NCBI GenBank assembly: GCA_947504705.1
Contig: CANNIA010000013.1
Coordinates: 33,174 to 97,173, forward strand
Origin: Paracoccaceae bacterium
GTDB taxonomy: Bacteria > Pseudomonadota > Alphaproteobacteria > Rhodobacterales > Rhodobacteraceae
DNA length: 64,000 nucleotides
Direction: 5' to 3'
Under the pieces are notes generated by a model. That model had not been told where the DNA came from, did not search any database, and saw only the letters and a list, made by a program, of their open reading frames with translations. A program made the position numbers and the translations under genes. Shown piece after piece: positions 26,734 through 34,700 of the stretch (positions are counted from its first letter, which is position 1; each line of letters begins with the position of its first letter).

Positions 26734-29403
26734 TCATGATTTGTCCTCTAGTGCCAAATGCAAACGATGTGGCAGGGCCGGAACGCGGGTGATTTCAGCC
26801 CCGGTGGCATGCCGGATGGCGTTCAGGATCGCGGGGGCAGTCGGGATCAGGACATGTTCGCCAAGGCCCTTGGCACCAAACGGTCCTTCGGGGTCGGGGA
26901 CCTCGATGATCAGGCTTTCAATCAGGGGAACGTCGCCCATGGTCGGGATCAGATAGTCATGCAGGTTTTCGGTCCGCCCCGGGAGATATTCCTCCATCAG
27001 CGCCATGCCGATGCCTTGGGCGATGCCGCCCTCGATCTGGCCACGCACCAGCATCGGGTTGATCGCGCGGCCCACATCGTGTGCTGCAATGATCTTCAGA
27101 AGTTTGACGGTTCCAAGCGCGCGGTCGACCTCAAGCTCTACCATCTGCGCACCGTAACCATAGACCGCATAGGGCGCGCCCTGACCGTTCTGGTCCAGGG
27201 GCTTGGTCGGCGGGTCATAGCTGGCCTCGGCAGACAGCGCATGGCCATGGACATCGGGCACAAGGCCCGCAAGGTCGATCCGGGTTGTGTGGCCCCGGTC
27301 GGCGACAACCACCGTGCACGGTTCCAGCCTGAGGATCGCACCTTCACCCGCATTGGCGCGGCGCAGCACTTCGGCCCGGAGCTTCTCGGCAGCACCCTTG
27401 GCGGCGCGACCTGTGACATAGGTCTGGCGGCTGGCCGAAGTCTTGCCTGCATCCGGTGTCAGTCCGGTGTCGGGTCCAATCAAGCGAAAAGTCGAAAGCG
27501 GCAGGCCCAAAGCCTCACTCGCGATCTGGGCGATGACAGTGTTGGACCCTTGGCCGATGTCGGTTGCGCCCTGATGCAGCACCACCTCTCCCGCAGGCGA
27601 CAGGCCAATGCGGATGGTCGAGGGGTTCGGCAAGGCCGTATTGCCGCAGCCATACCAGCAAGAGGCAACGCCCACGCCTCGCCCAGGCTTGTCCTTGGCC
27701 TCAGCCACCGCGCGCTGCCAATGCAGGCGCAGTGCCAGAAGGCAATCGTGGATTCCGACCGCCTGCAGGACATGCCCCGTGGCCGAAGCATCCCCGTCAC
27801 GGAGAGCATTCAGGATGCGGAACTCCAGCCGGTCGATCCCAGCTTTGTCGGCCAGTCGGTCGTAAAGCGTTTCCTGCCACAAGGCCCCTTGCGGCACGCC
27901 AAAGCCCCGGAACGCCCCCGAAACTGGCCCATGCGTATGGATCGCCCGGGCTTTTGCCGAGATAGCGGGCGTGAAGTATGGCCCCGACACATGCACCGGC
28001 ACCCGGTTCGCCACCGTCGGCCCCCAGCTGGAATAGGCCCCGGTGTTGAACCGGCCCTCAAACTCCATCCCGGTGATCCGGCCCGCAGCGTCACAACCGA
28101 TCCGCCCCCGCATTTCTGCCGGATGCCGTTTGGTGGTCGAGGTCATGCTTTCGTGGCGGCTATAGACCATCCGGCAGGGCCGCCCGGTTTTCAGCGTGAC
28201 CAGCCCGATCAGGGGTTGCAGCGAAATATCCAGTTTCGAGCCAAACCCCCCACCCACCGCCGAAGGGATGATCCTGACCCGCTCCATCGACAAACCAAGG
28301 ATCGCCGCCGTATCCTCACGGTCCATGCCGGGGGCCTGCGTGCAGGCGCGGATGACAAGGGTGTCGCCGTCCATCCAGGCCGCACCGGCCTCGGGCTCGA
28401 TATAGGCGTGTTCGACGAAGGCGGTGGTCATCTCGCCTTCGACAACATGGGCCGATCCGGCCAGCGCGGCAGCAACATCGCCCTTGATCACCCGGCCCTC
28501 GATCAAAAGGTTGCCTGCGCGGTTCGGGTGCAAAGGTTCGCCGACTTCCGCCTGTTCCGGCGTGGCAAGTGCGGGAAGAGGTGCCCAAGCGATTGGAAAG
28601 TCAGAAAGCTCGGGTTCAGCCCCCGGCTCAAACGCCACCAACGCCACGCATTCGCCGCGGAACTTGGCCGGAGAGGCGGCGATGGCGGGTTGGTCAGCAA
28701 AGGGCGGGATGACGGAAAAGGCGTTGCGGCCGGGGATATCCTCGACGGTGAAGATGGCGGCAACACCCGGCTTGGCGCGGAAGGCAGCAAGGTCGCCGAT
28801 CCTGAATTCAGCATGCGGATGGGGCGAGCGGATGGCCTTTACTATTAGCGACCCCTCGGGCCATTCATCCGCGCCGAAACTGTCGCCTGCGACCTTCGCG
28901 GTCCCATCAACGCGGGCGATTGCCGCCCCGACCGCCCCCTGAACCAAAGGTGCAATGGCACCCTGCCCTGCGGCCACCACAGCGGCGATGATGCTGCGAT
29001 AGCCGGTGCAGCGGCACAGAACGCCACCAAGCGCCGTCTCGACCTCGGCCTCAGTGGGCTTGGCATTCCGCTTCAAAAGCCCCGCCGCCGTCAAAAGCAT
29101 TCCCGGCGTGCAGATCCCACATTGCGCAGCGCCGTGGGTGTGAAAACTGGCGCGCAACCGCGTCAGTTCCGGTGTTTCACCCTCGATGGTCGTAACGGCC
29201 CGCCCCGCCACCCGCGCAGCAGGTGTCAGGCAAGCGCAAACCGCCGCCCCGTCGATCAGCACCGTGCAGGCCCCGCAATCACCGGCATCACAGCCGATCT
29301 TGGTGCCGGTCTTGCCCAAGCGTTCGCGAAGGGTCTCGGACAGCCGTTCGGTTGGCGGGGCCTCCACCTCGACAACCTTGTCGTTCAGCGTAAAGCGGAT
29401 CAT
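26734..29403 (-). CDS. Xanthine dehydrogenase-family hydroxylase: fused 2Fe-2S and molybdopterin subunit
   Basis: The protein is 889 residues and is a natural CoxS-CoxL fusion. Residues 1-150 hold two [2Fe-2S] clusters: C38, C43, C46, C58 and C95, C98, C130, C132 (CGIC, CRCTGY). Residues about 160-889 are the molybdopterin cytosine dinucleotide catalytic domain, with GGGFGSK, SGAFRGFGVPQ, GQGSNTVIAQIA, GKTSASRQTYVTGRA and the catalytic Glu in AKGLGEH near residue 849. It hydroxylates an activated carbon of a substrate, commonly an N-heterocycle, with water as oxygen source. The start overlaps the FAD subunit's stop as ATGA. Nicotinate, pyrimidine or similar substrates are plausible. Confidence 0.94.
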   Translation of the reverse strand: MIRFTLNDKVVEVEAPPTERLSETLRERLGKTGTKIGCDAGDCGACTVLIDGAAVCACLTPAARVAGRAVTTIEGETPELTRLRASFHTHGAAQCGICTPGMLLTAAGLLKRNAKPTEAEVETALGGVLCRCTGYRSIIAAVVAAGQGAIAPLVQGAVGAAIARVDGTAKVAGDSFGADEWPEGSLIVKAIRSPHPHAEFRIGDLAAFRAKPGVAAIFTVEDIPGRNAFSVIPPFADQPAIAASPAKFRGECVALVAFEPGAEPELSDFPIAWAPLPALATPEQAEVGEPLHPNRAGNLLIEGRVIKGDVAAALAGSAHVVEGEMTTAFVEHAYIEPEAGAAWMDGDTLVIRACTQAPGMDREDTAAILGLSMERVRIIPSAVGGGFGSKLDISLQPLIGLVTLKTGRPCRMVYSRHESMTSTTKRHPAEMRGRIGCDAAGRITGMEFEGRFNTGAYSSWGPTVANRVPVHVSGPYFTPAISAKARAIHTHGPVSGAFRGFGVPQGALWQETLYDRLADKAGIDRLEFRILNALRDGDASATGHVLQAVGIHDCLLALRLHWQRAVAEAKDKPGRGVGVASCWYGCGNTALPNPSTIRIGLSPAGEVVLHQGATDIGQGSNTVIAQIASEALGLPLSTFRLIGPDTGLTPDAGKTSASRQTYVTGRAAKGAAEKLRAEVLRRANAGEGAILRLEPCTVVVADRGHTTRIDLAGLVPDVHGHALSAEASYDPPTKPLDQNGQGAPYAVYGYGAQMVELEVDRALGTVKLLKIIAAHDVGRAINPMLVRGQIEGGIAQGIGMALMEEYLPGRTENLHDYLIPTMGDVPLIESLIIEVPDPEGPFGAKGLGEHVLIPTAPAILNAIRHATGAEITRVPALPHRLHLALEDKS

Positions 29404-30245
29404 GCCAAGGCCTCCGCCAGGGCCCGGCGGACAAGTTCCACCGCCGCCGCGCGCCGGTAGGCCGCCGTCGCCCGCACATCATCGATGGGGGAAAGCGCGG
29501 CCTGAACGTCATGCGGCGTTACCCGCCCAATGGCGTCCGCCACCGAAGCGCCCTGTAAGGCCGTCTCAACCAGTGGCAACCGTACGGCGACCGGGGAGCA
29601 GGACCCGACCGCGACAGCCGCCTCAACCACCCGACCCTTATCGACAACCACCCGCGCAGCGACCATGGCGATCGAGATCACCAGATGCAACCGCGCGCCC
29701 AATTTCACAAAGGCCGACCTGCCGGAGAGGCCCGCCTCGGGGATCACGACCGCCGCCATAACCTCACCCGGCAAAAGGGCCGTCCGACGCGGGCCAAGCA
29801 GGAACTCCTGCAAGGGAAGCCGCCTTGAGCCCTTTGCTGAGACCAGTTCAACCCCTGCCCCCAAGGCCAGCAGCGGCGGCACACTGTCCGCCGCAGGCGA
29901 GGCGTTGCAAAGGTTTCCGCCGATGGTCCCGGCATTCTGCACTTGCCGCCCGCCGATCTGCCGCGCCGCCTGCTGCAGGGCGTTCAAAGCGGGGGGCAAC
30001 CGGGCCTCGGCAATCGAAGTCCAGGACACTGCAGCACCAATCCGCAGCCCCTGCCCCGACACGATCCGAGAAAACTCCGGCAGGCCGGTCACATCCAGCA
30101 CCGGCCCCGCCAACCCGCTGCCTGCCCCCGGATACAGGTCCGTCCCCCCGGCCAGCACCCGCCAGTCACCCGCAGCCATCAGCCGCGAGGCCTCATCTAC
30201 CGTCGATGGTCGGGCATAGTCCGGCACGGCAAACCCAAAGTTCAT
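29400..30245 (-). CDS. Molybdenum hydroxylase FAD-binding subunit (CoxM-like)
   Basis: The protein is 281 residues with two FAD-binding motifs of the family: RVLAGGTDLYPGAGSG near 30 and NAGTIGGNLCNASPAADSVP near 103-122. The C-terminal CO-dehydrogenase flavoprotein domain follows. It passes electrons from the FeS/Mo subunit to an acceptor. It is the first gene of the minus-strand cluster, divergent from the MarR regulator gene with an 83-bp spacer containing a TTGACA -35. Confidence 0.94.
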   Translation of the reverse strand: MNFGFAVPDYARPSTVDEASRLMAAGDWRVLAGGTDLYPGAGSGLAGPVLDVTGLPEFSRIVSGQGLRIGAAVSWTSIAEARLPPALNALQQAARQIGGRQVQNAGTIGGNLCNASPAADSVPPLLALGAGVELVSAKGSRRLPLQEFLLGPRRTALLPGEVMAAVVIPEAGLSGRSAFVKLGARLHLVISIAMVAARVVVDKGRVVEAAVAVGSCSPVAVRLPLVETALQGASVADAIGRVTPHDVQAALSPIDDVRATAAYRRAAAVELVRRALAEALA

Positions 30246-30257
30246 ATGTATAGAAAC

Positions 30258-30288
30258 AGTATTGCGACCCGGCCCCCGAGTCTGTCAA
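30258..30288 (-). promoter_or_regulatory. Candidate promoter of the heterocycle catabolism cluster
   Basis: On the minus strand, a perfect TTGACA (30288-30283) is followed after 19 nt by AATACT (30263-30258), which ends 12 nt before the CoxM-like start. The spacing is long, so the -10 is uncertain. The -35 overlaps CTGT-CA-ACAG, a small inverted repeat that the divergent MarR protein could bind. Confidence 0.35.
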
Positions 30289-30328
30289 CAGCCTTGCACG
30301 GATCACCCTCACGTCGTATCGCGTTGGA

Positions 30329-30748
30329 ATGACGGATGCAAAAGACTATCGCCTGGATGACCAGATCGGCTATGTCCTGCGCCGGGTGACGCAACGGCAT
30401 CTGGCGATCTTTGCCGCAGCAATCCCCGAGGTCACCACCACCCAGTTCGCCGTGATGGCCCGGTTGGCCGAGGTTGGCCCCCTGTCGCAAAACCACCTTG
30501 GCCGGGCAACCGCGATGGATGCGGCGACGATCAAGGGCGTGGTGGACCGGCTGGCAAAGCTTGACTTTGTCGAAACCGCCGCCGACCCCGAGGATCGCCG
30601 CCGCCTGACCGTCTCGCTGACCAAAGCCGGCTCGGCAATTGTCGCCGCCAAGGTCGCGACGGCGCTTCAGGTCTCAGGCAAAACGCTTGCCCCGCTGACG
30701 GCTGACGAATCCCGAACGCTTATGGCGCTGCTCCTGCGGCTGACCTGA
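30329..30748 (+). CDS. MarR-family transcriptional regulator
   Basis: The protein is 139 residues. The winged helix is at about 35-105, with TTTQFAVMARLAEVGPLSQNHLGRATAMDAATIKGVVDRLAKLDFVETAADPEDRRRLTVSLT: recognition helix and DxRRxxVxLT wing, both typical of MarR. It is divergent from the molybdenum hydroxylase gene, so it likely controls that operon. In Pseudomonas putida the nicotinate pathway is repressed by the MarR protein NicR, a parallel that supports but does not prove the pathway idea. Its 3' end overlaps the convergent TetR gene by 29 nt. Confidence 0.92.
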   Translation: MTDAKDYRLDDQIGYVLRRVTQRHLAIFAAAIPEVTTTQFAVMARLAEVGPLSQNHLGRATAMDAATIKGVVDRLAKLDFVETAADPEDRRRLTVSLTKAGSAIVAAKVATALQVSGKTLAPLTADESRTLMALLLRLT

Positions 30749-31364
30749 CGGTGTGGCGCTTCCGATAGGCGGCGACTTCCGCAACGCTGGGGGCTACCCC
30801 CGAGAACGTCAGCACATAGGCCGGGATGCGCTCCATCCGGGTATCGAAATTCTCGTTTGATCTCAGCGTGATATAGCCCACTTGCGTCAGATACAGTGTC
30901 CGCGCCCGAGCATCGGCCTCTGTCGCGCCGTAGCCAAAGCGGCAGAACACCGCCGTAATCGCGGCGATCCGGGTCTCATCCGCACGGGTCATCGCGACGG
31001 CGACGGCTGGATCGGTCAGCGACCATGTCCGCATCGCGAATTCCAGACGGCTGTCGAACAGCGTCAGATCGACCCAGCAGTCGAACAGGTTCAGCATCGC
31101 TTCGGACACCGTCGCCGCCTCGGCCTCACACCGCGCCACCAGATTGCCGGTATTCTTGGCCTGCCAGCGATCGACCAGCCCGGCCAGCAACGCCTCCCGA
31201 TCCGCGAAATGCCAATAGAAGGACGTGCGCGACAAGCCCAGCTTTTCGGCCAGCGGCATGACCTTGACGGCCTCGACCCCGCCGTCGACCAGCAAACCAT
31301 AGGCCGCTTCAAGCCAAAGTTCAGGCGTGCCGCGCCAACCGCGTTCTGGGGTTTCCTTGTTCAT
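30720..31364 (-). CDS. TetR-family transcriptional regulator
   Basis: The protein is 214 residues. The N-terminal helix-turn-helix is LWLEAAYGLLVDGGVEAVKVMPLAEKLGLSRTSFYWHFADREALLAGLV. The C-terminal ligand domain is longer-range, with the WxxLTDP-type motif seen in regulators next to amine and betaine catabolic genes. It is divergent from the flavoenzyme gene at 31493, and a perfect 16-bp palindrome lies between them. The tail overlaps the end of the MarR gene. Confidence 0.9.
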   Translation of the reverse strand: MNKETPERGWRGTPELWLEAAYGLLVDGGVEAVKVMPLAEKLGLSRTSFYWHFADREALLAGLVDRWQAKNTGNLVARCEAEAATVSEAMLNLFDCWVDLTLFDSRLEFAMRTWSLTDPAVAVAMTRADETRIAAITAVFCRFGYGATEADARARTLYLTQVGYITLRSNENFDTRMERIPAYVLTFSGVAPSVAEVAAYRKRHTVRSAAGAAP

Positions 31365-31408
31365 GTCCCGACCCTAATCGACCCAACCGCCACTGCAAGC
31401 CGACAAAC

Positions 31409-31424
31409 TCGACACATGTGTCGA
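31409..31424. promoter_or_regulatory. Perfect 16-bp palindrome, putative TetR operator
   Basis: TCGACACATGTGTCGA lies in the 128-bp divergent spacer, 44 bp before the TetR start and 68 bp before the flavoenzyme ATG. That is the expected place for an operator serving both genes. Confidence 0.6.
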
Positions 31425-31492
31425 TTTTCTTGTTGAGCGGGCGTCCAAGCGCCCCTAATCTTCTGCCAAAGTCCAGACAGAGAGGCCCGCCG

Positions 31493-33523
31493 ATGTCGAC
31501 CGACCCGCTTTTGCAGCCCTATCAGCTGAAGCACCTGACGCTGCGCAACCGGATCATGACCACCAGTCACGAACCGGCCTATGGCGACGATGGCATGCCG
31601 AAGGACCGCTATCGGCTGTACCATCTTGAACGGGCGAAGGCCGGTGTGGCGATGGTGATGACGGCCGGTTCCGCCAGCGTCAGCCGCGACAGCCCGCCAG
31701 TATTTTCCAACCTTCTGGTCTGGAAGGACGAGGTGGTTCCATGGATGAAACGCCTGACCGATGACTGCCATGAGGCGGGGGCGGCGGTGATGATCCAGCT
31801 TTCCCATCTTGGCCGACGGACCCGCTGGGACAAGGGCGATTGGCTGCCCGTGCTTTCCCCCACCTCTGAGCGTGAACCCGCCCACCGGGCTTTCCCGAAG
31901 CTGATGGAAGATTGGGATATTCCCCGCGTAATCAGTGACTTCTCTGACGCAGCTGAGAGGATGCATGCTGCCGGAGTCGATGGGGTCGAGATCATGACCC
32001 ATGGGCATCTCTTGGACCAGGTGATCTCGCCCCTCACCAACCACATGGAGGGGCCCTATGGGGGTGCTACCATGGAAACCCGGATGCGCTTGACGCTGGA
32101 GATTCTGGCCGAGGTTCGCAAACGGGTGGGGGAAAAGTTCGTGCTAGGTGTCCGCTATGCCCCGGATGAGGCGGAAAAGGGCGGGATTACCGAGGAAATC
32201 GGGATCGCGATGGGTCATGCCTTCAAGGCATCGGGTCTGGTCGATTACCTGAACATCAACCGGGGCCGGATTCACACCGACCCGGCGATGACCGACATGA
32301 TCCCGGTGCAAGGCATGCGTGCCTCACCCCATCTGGACCTTGCGGGGCGCTTGCGGGCCGAAGTGGGCCTGCCGACCTTCCACGCCGCCCGGATCGCCGA
32401 TGTGGCGACGGCGCGGTTTGCGGTGTCCTCGGGTCAACTGGACATGGTGGGCATGACCCGCGCCCATATGGCGGACCCGCATATCGTGCGGAAAATTGTC
32501 GAGGGTCGCGAGGCTGATATCCGGCCATGTGTCGGCGCAACCTATTGTCTTGACAGGATTTATCAGGGCGGTATGGCGCTTTGCATCCATAACCCCTCCA
32601 CCGGGCGGGAGGAAACCCAGCCACATCAGATCGCGCCTGCGCCGGTGAAGAAGAAGGTCGTCGTGGTCGGTGCCGGACCTGCGGGATTGGAGGCGGCAAG
32701 GGTTGCGGCAGAGCGGGGGCATCAGGTGGTGTTGTTTGAAGCCGCGGGTGAGGCTGGGGGGCAGATTCTGCTGACCGCCCGTACCAAACGGCGGCGCGAG
32801 ATGATCGGGATCATCGATTGGCGCGTGGCGCAATGCACGGCGTTGGGGGTGGATCTTCGGTTCAATTCATGGGCGGAAGCTACTGATATCACGTCAGAAA
32901 TTCCAGACCTTGTGATCATTGCCACGGGGGGTTTGCCGCAAAAGGACATCTTGCAGTTTGGCAATGACCTGACCGTGTCCGGCTGGGATATCCTGTCGGG
33001 CGATGTGAAACCGGGGACCAACGTCCTTTTGTTCGATGATGCGGGCGACCATACCGCCCTGCAGGCCGCGCAGTTTCTGGCCGAAAGCGGAGCATCGGTT
33101 GAAGTGATGACCCCCGACCGCAGCTTTGCGCCGGAAGTTATGGGGATGAACCTTGTGCCCTATATGCGGGCACTGCAGGACAGACGCGTCACCTTTACAG
33201 TGACTTACCGGCTAAGCGGCGTTCAGCGCGACGGCAATCAGCTGAAAGCGGTGATCGGGTCGGACTATATGGATCTGGGGATCGAGCGGCATTTCGATCA
33301 GGTGGTGGTGAACCACGGGACCCTGCCCAATGCCGACCTTTACCACGCGCTGCGGCCTCTGTCGGCGAACCGGGGGGCGGTCGATTATGACGCCCTGATC
33401 GACGGGAGGCCTCAGCCGGATACCGGCGAGGGCTTCCAGCTTTACCGCATCGGCGACGCGATTGAGGCAAAGAACACCCACGCCGCGATCTATGACGCGC
33501 TGCGGTTGCTGCGGACCTGCTGA
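31493..33523 (+). CDS. FMN/FAD oxidoreductase of the TMADH/N-methylproline demethylase type
   Basis: The protein is 676 residues from the ATG at 31493 (MSTDPLLQPYQLKHLTLRNRI, the Old Yellow Enzyme opening); 25 codons further upstream are non-homologous. Residues 1-375 are a FMN TIM barrel with SHLGRRTRW and LGVRYAPDE. Residues 388-676 are a Rossmann FAD/NAD domain with VVGAGPAGLEAA. The FeS region has C346, C352 and C364, but residue 349 is Ala, so the TMADH C-x2-C-x2-C-x11/12-C set lacks one Cys. Related proteins demethylate N-methylated amino acids or amines. It is probably regulated by the divergent TetR. It may feed from, or be independent of, the heterocycle cluster. Confidence 0.88.
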   Translation: MSTDPLLQPYQLKHLTLRNRIMTTSHEPAYGDDGMPKDRYRLYHLERAKAGVAMVMTAGSASVSRDSPPVFSNLLVWKDEVVPWMKRLTDDCHEAGAAVMIQLSHLGRRTRWDKGDWLPVLSPTSEREPAHRAFPKLMEDWDIPRVISDFSDAAERMHAAGVDGVEIMTHGHLLDQVISPLTNHMEGPYGGATMETRMRLTLEILAEVRKRVGEKFVLGVRYAPDEAEKGGITEEIGIAMGHAFKASGLVDYLNINRGRIHTDPAMTDMIPVQGMRASPHLDLAGRLRAEVGLPTFHAARIADVATARFAVSSGQLDMVGMTRAHMADPHIVRKIVEGREADIRPCVGATYCLDRIYQGGMALCIHNPSTGREETQPHQIAPAPVKKKVVVVGAGPAGLEAARVAAERGHQVVLFEAAGEAGGQILLTARTKRRREMIGIIDWRVAQCTALGVDLRFNSWAEATDITSEIPDLVIIATGGLPQKDILQFGNDLTVSGWDILSGDVKPGTNVLLFDDAGDHTALQAAQFLAESGASVEVMTPDRSFAPEVMGMNLVPYMRALQDRRVTFTVTYRLSGVQRDGNQLKAVIGSDYMDLGIERHFDQVVVNHGTLPNADLYHALRPLSANRGAVDYDALIDGRPQPDTGEGFQLYRIGDAIEAKNTHAAIYDALRLLRTC

Positions 33524-33627
33524 GGGTGGTCAGAAAGCGATGAAGGGTGGTTGACGCAGAGGATCAGGATCGCTGCGCAACCCCTTCTCAACGCTGCGTT
33601 AATCCGGGATCAGGGTAGGCAAGCGAA

Positions 33628-33671
33628 CGTCTTGCCTGCGTCTTGCCCGCGTCTTGCTTGCGTCTTGCCTG
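33628..33671. repeat. Tandem repeat, four 11-bp units
   Basis: Four head-to-tail units of CGTCTTGCCTG (third-base variants CCCG and CTTG in units 2 and 3) lie in the 189-bp gap between the convergent flavoenzyme and Fur-family genes. No gene is visible in the gap. Unit length equals about one helical turn. Confidence 0.85.
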
Positions 33672-33712
33672 AATCCCCGGCCCAAGCACGTTAACTTTGG
33701 CCCCGAATCGGC

Positions 33713-34120
33713 CTAGCGCTGCTTGCGGCAGTAAAGTTCCATCCGATGGTGGATGATCTCGTAGCCGAGCTCGGCAGCGATTTCGCGTTGGAGCTGTTCG
33801 ATCTTTTCGGACCGGAATTCGGTGATCAGACCGCTATCCAGGTCAACGATGTGGTCGTGATGCGGGGCATCGGCGACCTCAAACCTTGCCCCGCCGTTTT
33901 CGAGGGCGAGGCGCAGGACGACGCCTTCGCGTTCGAGGACCGAGAGGGTGCGGTAGACGGTGGCGAGCGACAGGCTGTCGTCGAGGGTTCTTGCCCGGCG
34001 GTGGAGTTCGGCGGCGTCGGGGTGGTCGTCAGCCTGGGTCAGGACCTTGAGGAGGGCCTCCCGCTGGCGGGTCACACGAACTCCGGTCGAGCGGAGGGCC
34101 TGGGTGGGGTCGGGTTTCAT
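33713..34120 (-). CDS. Fur-family transcriptional regulator (Fur/Mur-like)
   Basis: The protein is 135 residues from the ATG at 34120 (MKPDPTQALRSTGVRVTRQREALLKVL). It has the winged helix with LATVYRTLSVLEREGVV and the metal site HHDHIVDLDSGLITEF. It lacks the structural CxxC pairs of zinc-type Fur (here D-L-D-S-G), as is common in alphaproteobacterial Fur/Mur proteins that sense iron or manganese. Whether it sees iron or manganese cannot be told. The 47-codon upstream extension of the frame runs through repeat copy B and was rejected. Confidence 0.88.
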   Translation of the reverse strand: MKPDPTQALRSTGVRVTRQREALLKVLTQADDHPDAAELHRRARTLDDSLSLATVYRTLSVLEREGVVLRLALENGGARFEVADAPHHDHIVDLDSGLITEFRSEKIEQLQREIAAELGYEIIHHRMELYCRKQR

Positions 34121-34180
34121 GGGGGGATGGTAGCGGCTGGGGGGGGCCGGGTCAAATGGCGCTGCGCTGGTGGCTGGCCT

Positions 34181-34222
34181 GACCGGGGGTTTCACACCCC
34201 CGGACCCCCGTGGGATATTTGG
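34181..34222. repeat. 42-bp dispersed repeat, copy B
   Basis: Identical over 42 bp to 26671-26712 (GC-rich hairpin plus GTGGGATATTTGG). It lies upstream of the Fur-family gene. The rest of the 34121-34272 spacer shows nothing else. Confidence 0.85.
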
Positions 34223-34272
34223 GGAGGGAAATCGAAATTTTACATAAAGTTTAGGGGCCACGCTTTTGGAAG

Positions 34273-34566
34273 CTACTGTTTCTCAGAAGCCCGCTCATTC
34301 CCTTGGTCTTTTGGGCGGGTGTACTTCTGCACCGCAAGGCTGATTTCGGCGAGCGTGCCCAAGATCAACGCAACCAATATGTAGAGCGATCCACGGTCAA
34401 TAGATGCGCCAGTCGAACTCTCGCCGGTTCCGAGATATTGCTCAACGGCGACCTTCCGTGCCTCAAGGTCGTCAATGAATGCAATGCTGAGCGCCATGAC
34501 GACCTTCGCAGCGCCTGCAAGGAAAATGAGCCAAGCGACAGTCTTGGCGGACTTGGTGAAGAACAT
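34273..34566 (-). CDS. Small membrane protein, hypothetical
   Basis: The protein is 97 residues from the ATG at 34566, preceded by TTGGAG at a 6-nt spacing. It has two hydrophobic segments, VAWLIFLAGAAKVVMALSIAF and LYILVALILGTLAEISLAV, and a basic tail. No family is recognised. The codon use is less GC-rich than its neighbours. The good ribosome site and membrane pattern support a real gene. Confidence 0.6.
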   Translation of the reverse strand: MFFTKSAKTVAWLIFLAGAAKVVMALSIAFIDDLEARKVAVEQYLGTGESSTGASIDRGSLYILVALILGTLAEISLAVQKYTRPKDQGNERASEKQ

Positions 34567-34650
34567 GGATATCTCCAAGTTGATGATTCAAAAACCTTAA
34601 GAGGATTGCGCAACGGTTGCGGGCAAGCAAGCAGCATGTGCCACATAGAG

Positions 34651-34677
34651 AAACGGCGGGCGCTTGGCCCGCCGTTT
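34651..34677. terminator. Intrinsic terminator after nrdJ
   Basis: An 11-bp stem AAACGGCGGGC/GCCCGCCGTTT with loop GCTTG lies 23 bp beyond the nrdJ stop. The A/T ends let it act in both directions. Confidence 0.8.
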
Positions 34678-34700
34678 CTGCGTTATGGGTTGCAGTTAAC

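Noticed and set aside
26758..28848. 696-codon plus-strand frame opposite the molybdenum hydroxylase
   Set aside because: Antisense shadow of the Mo/FeS fusion gene; no domain, no ribosome site.
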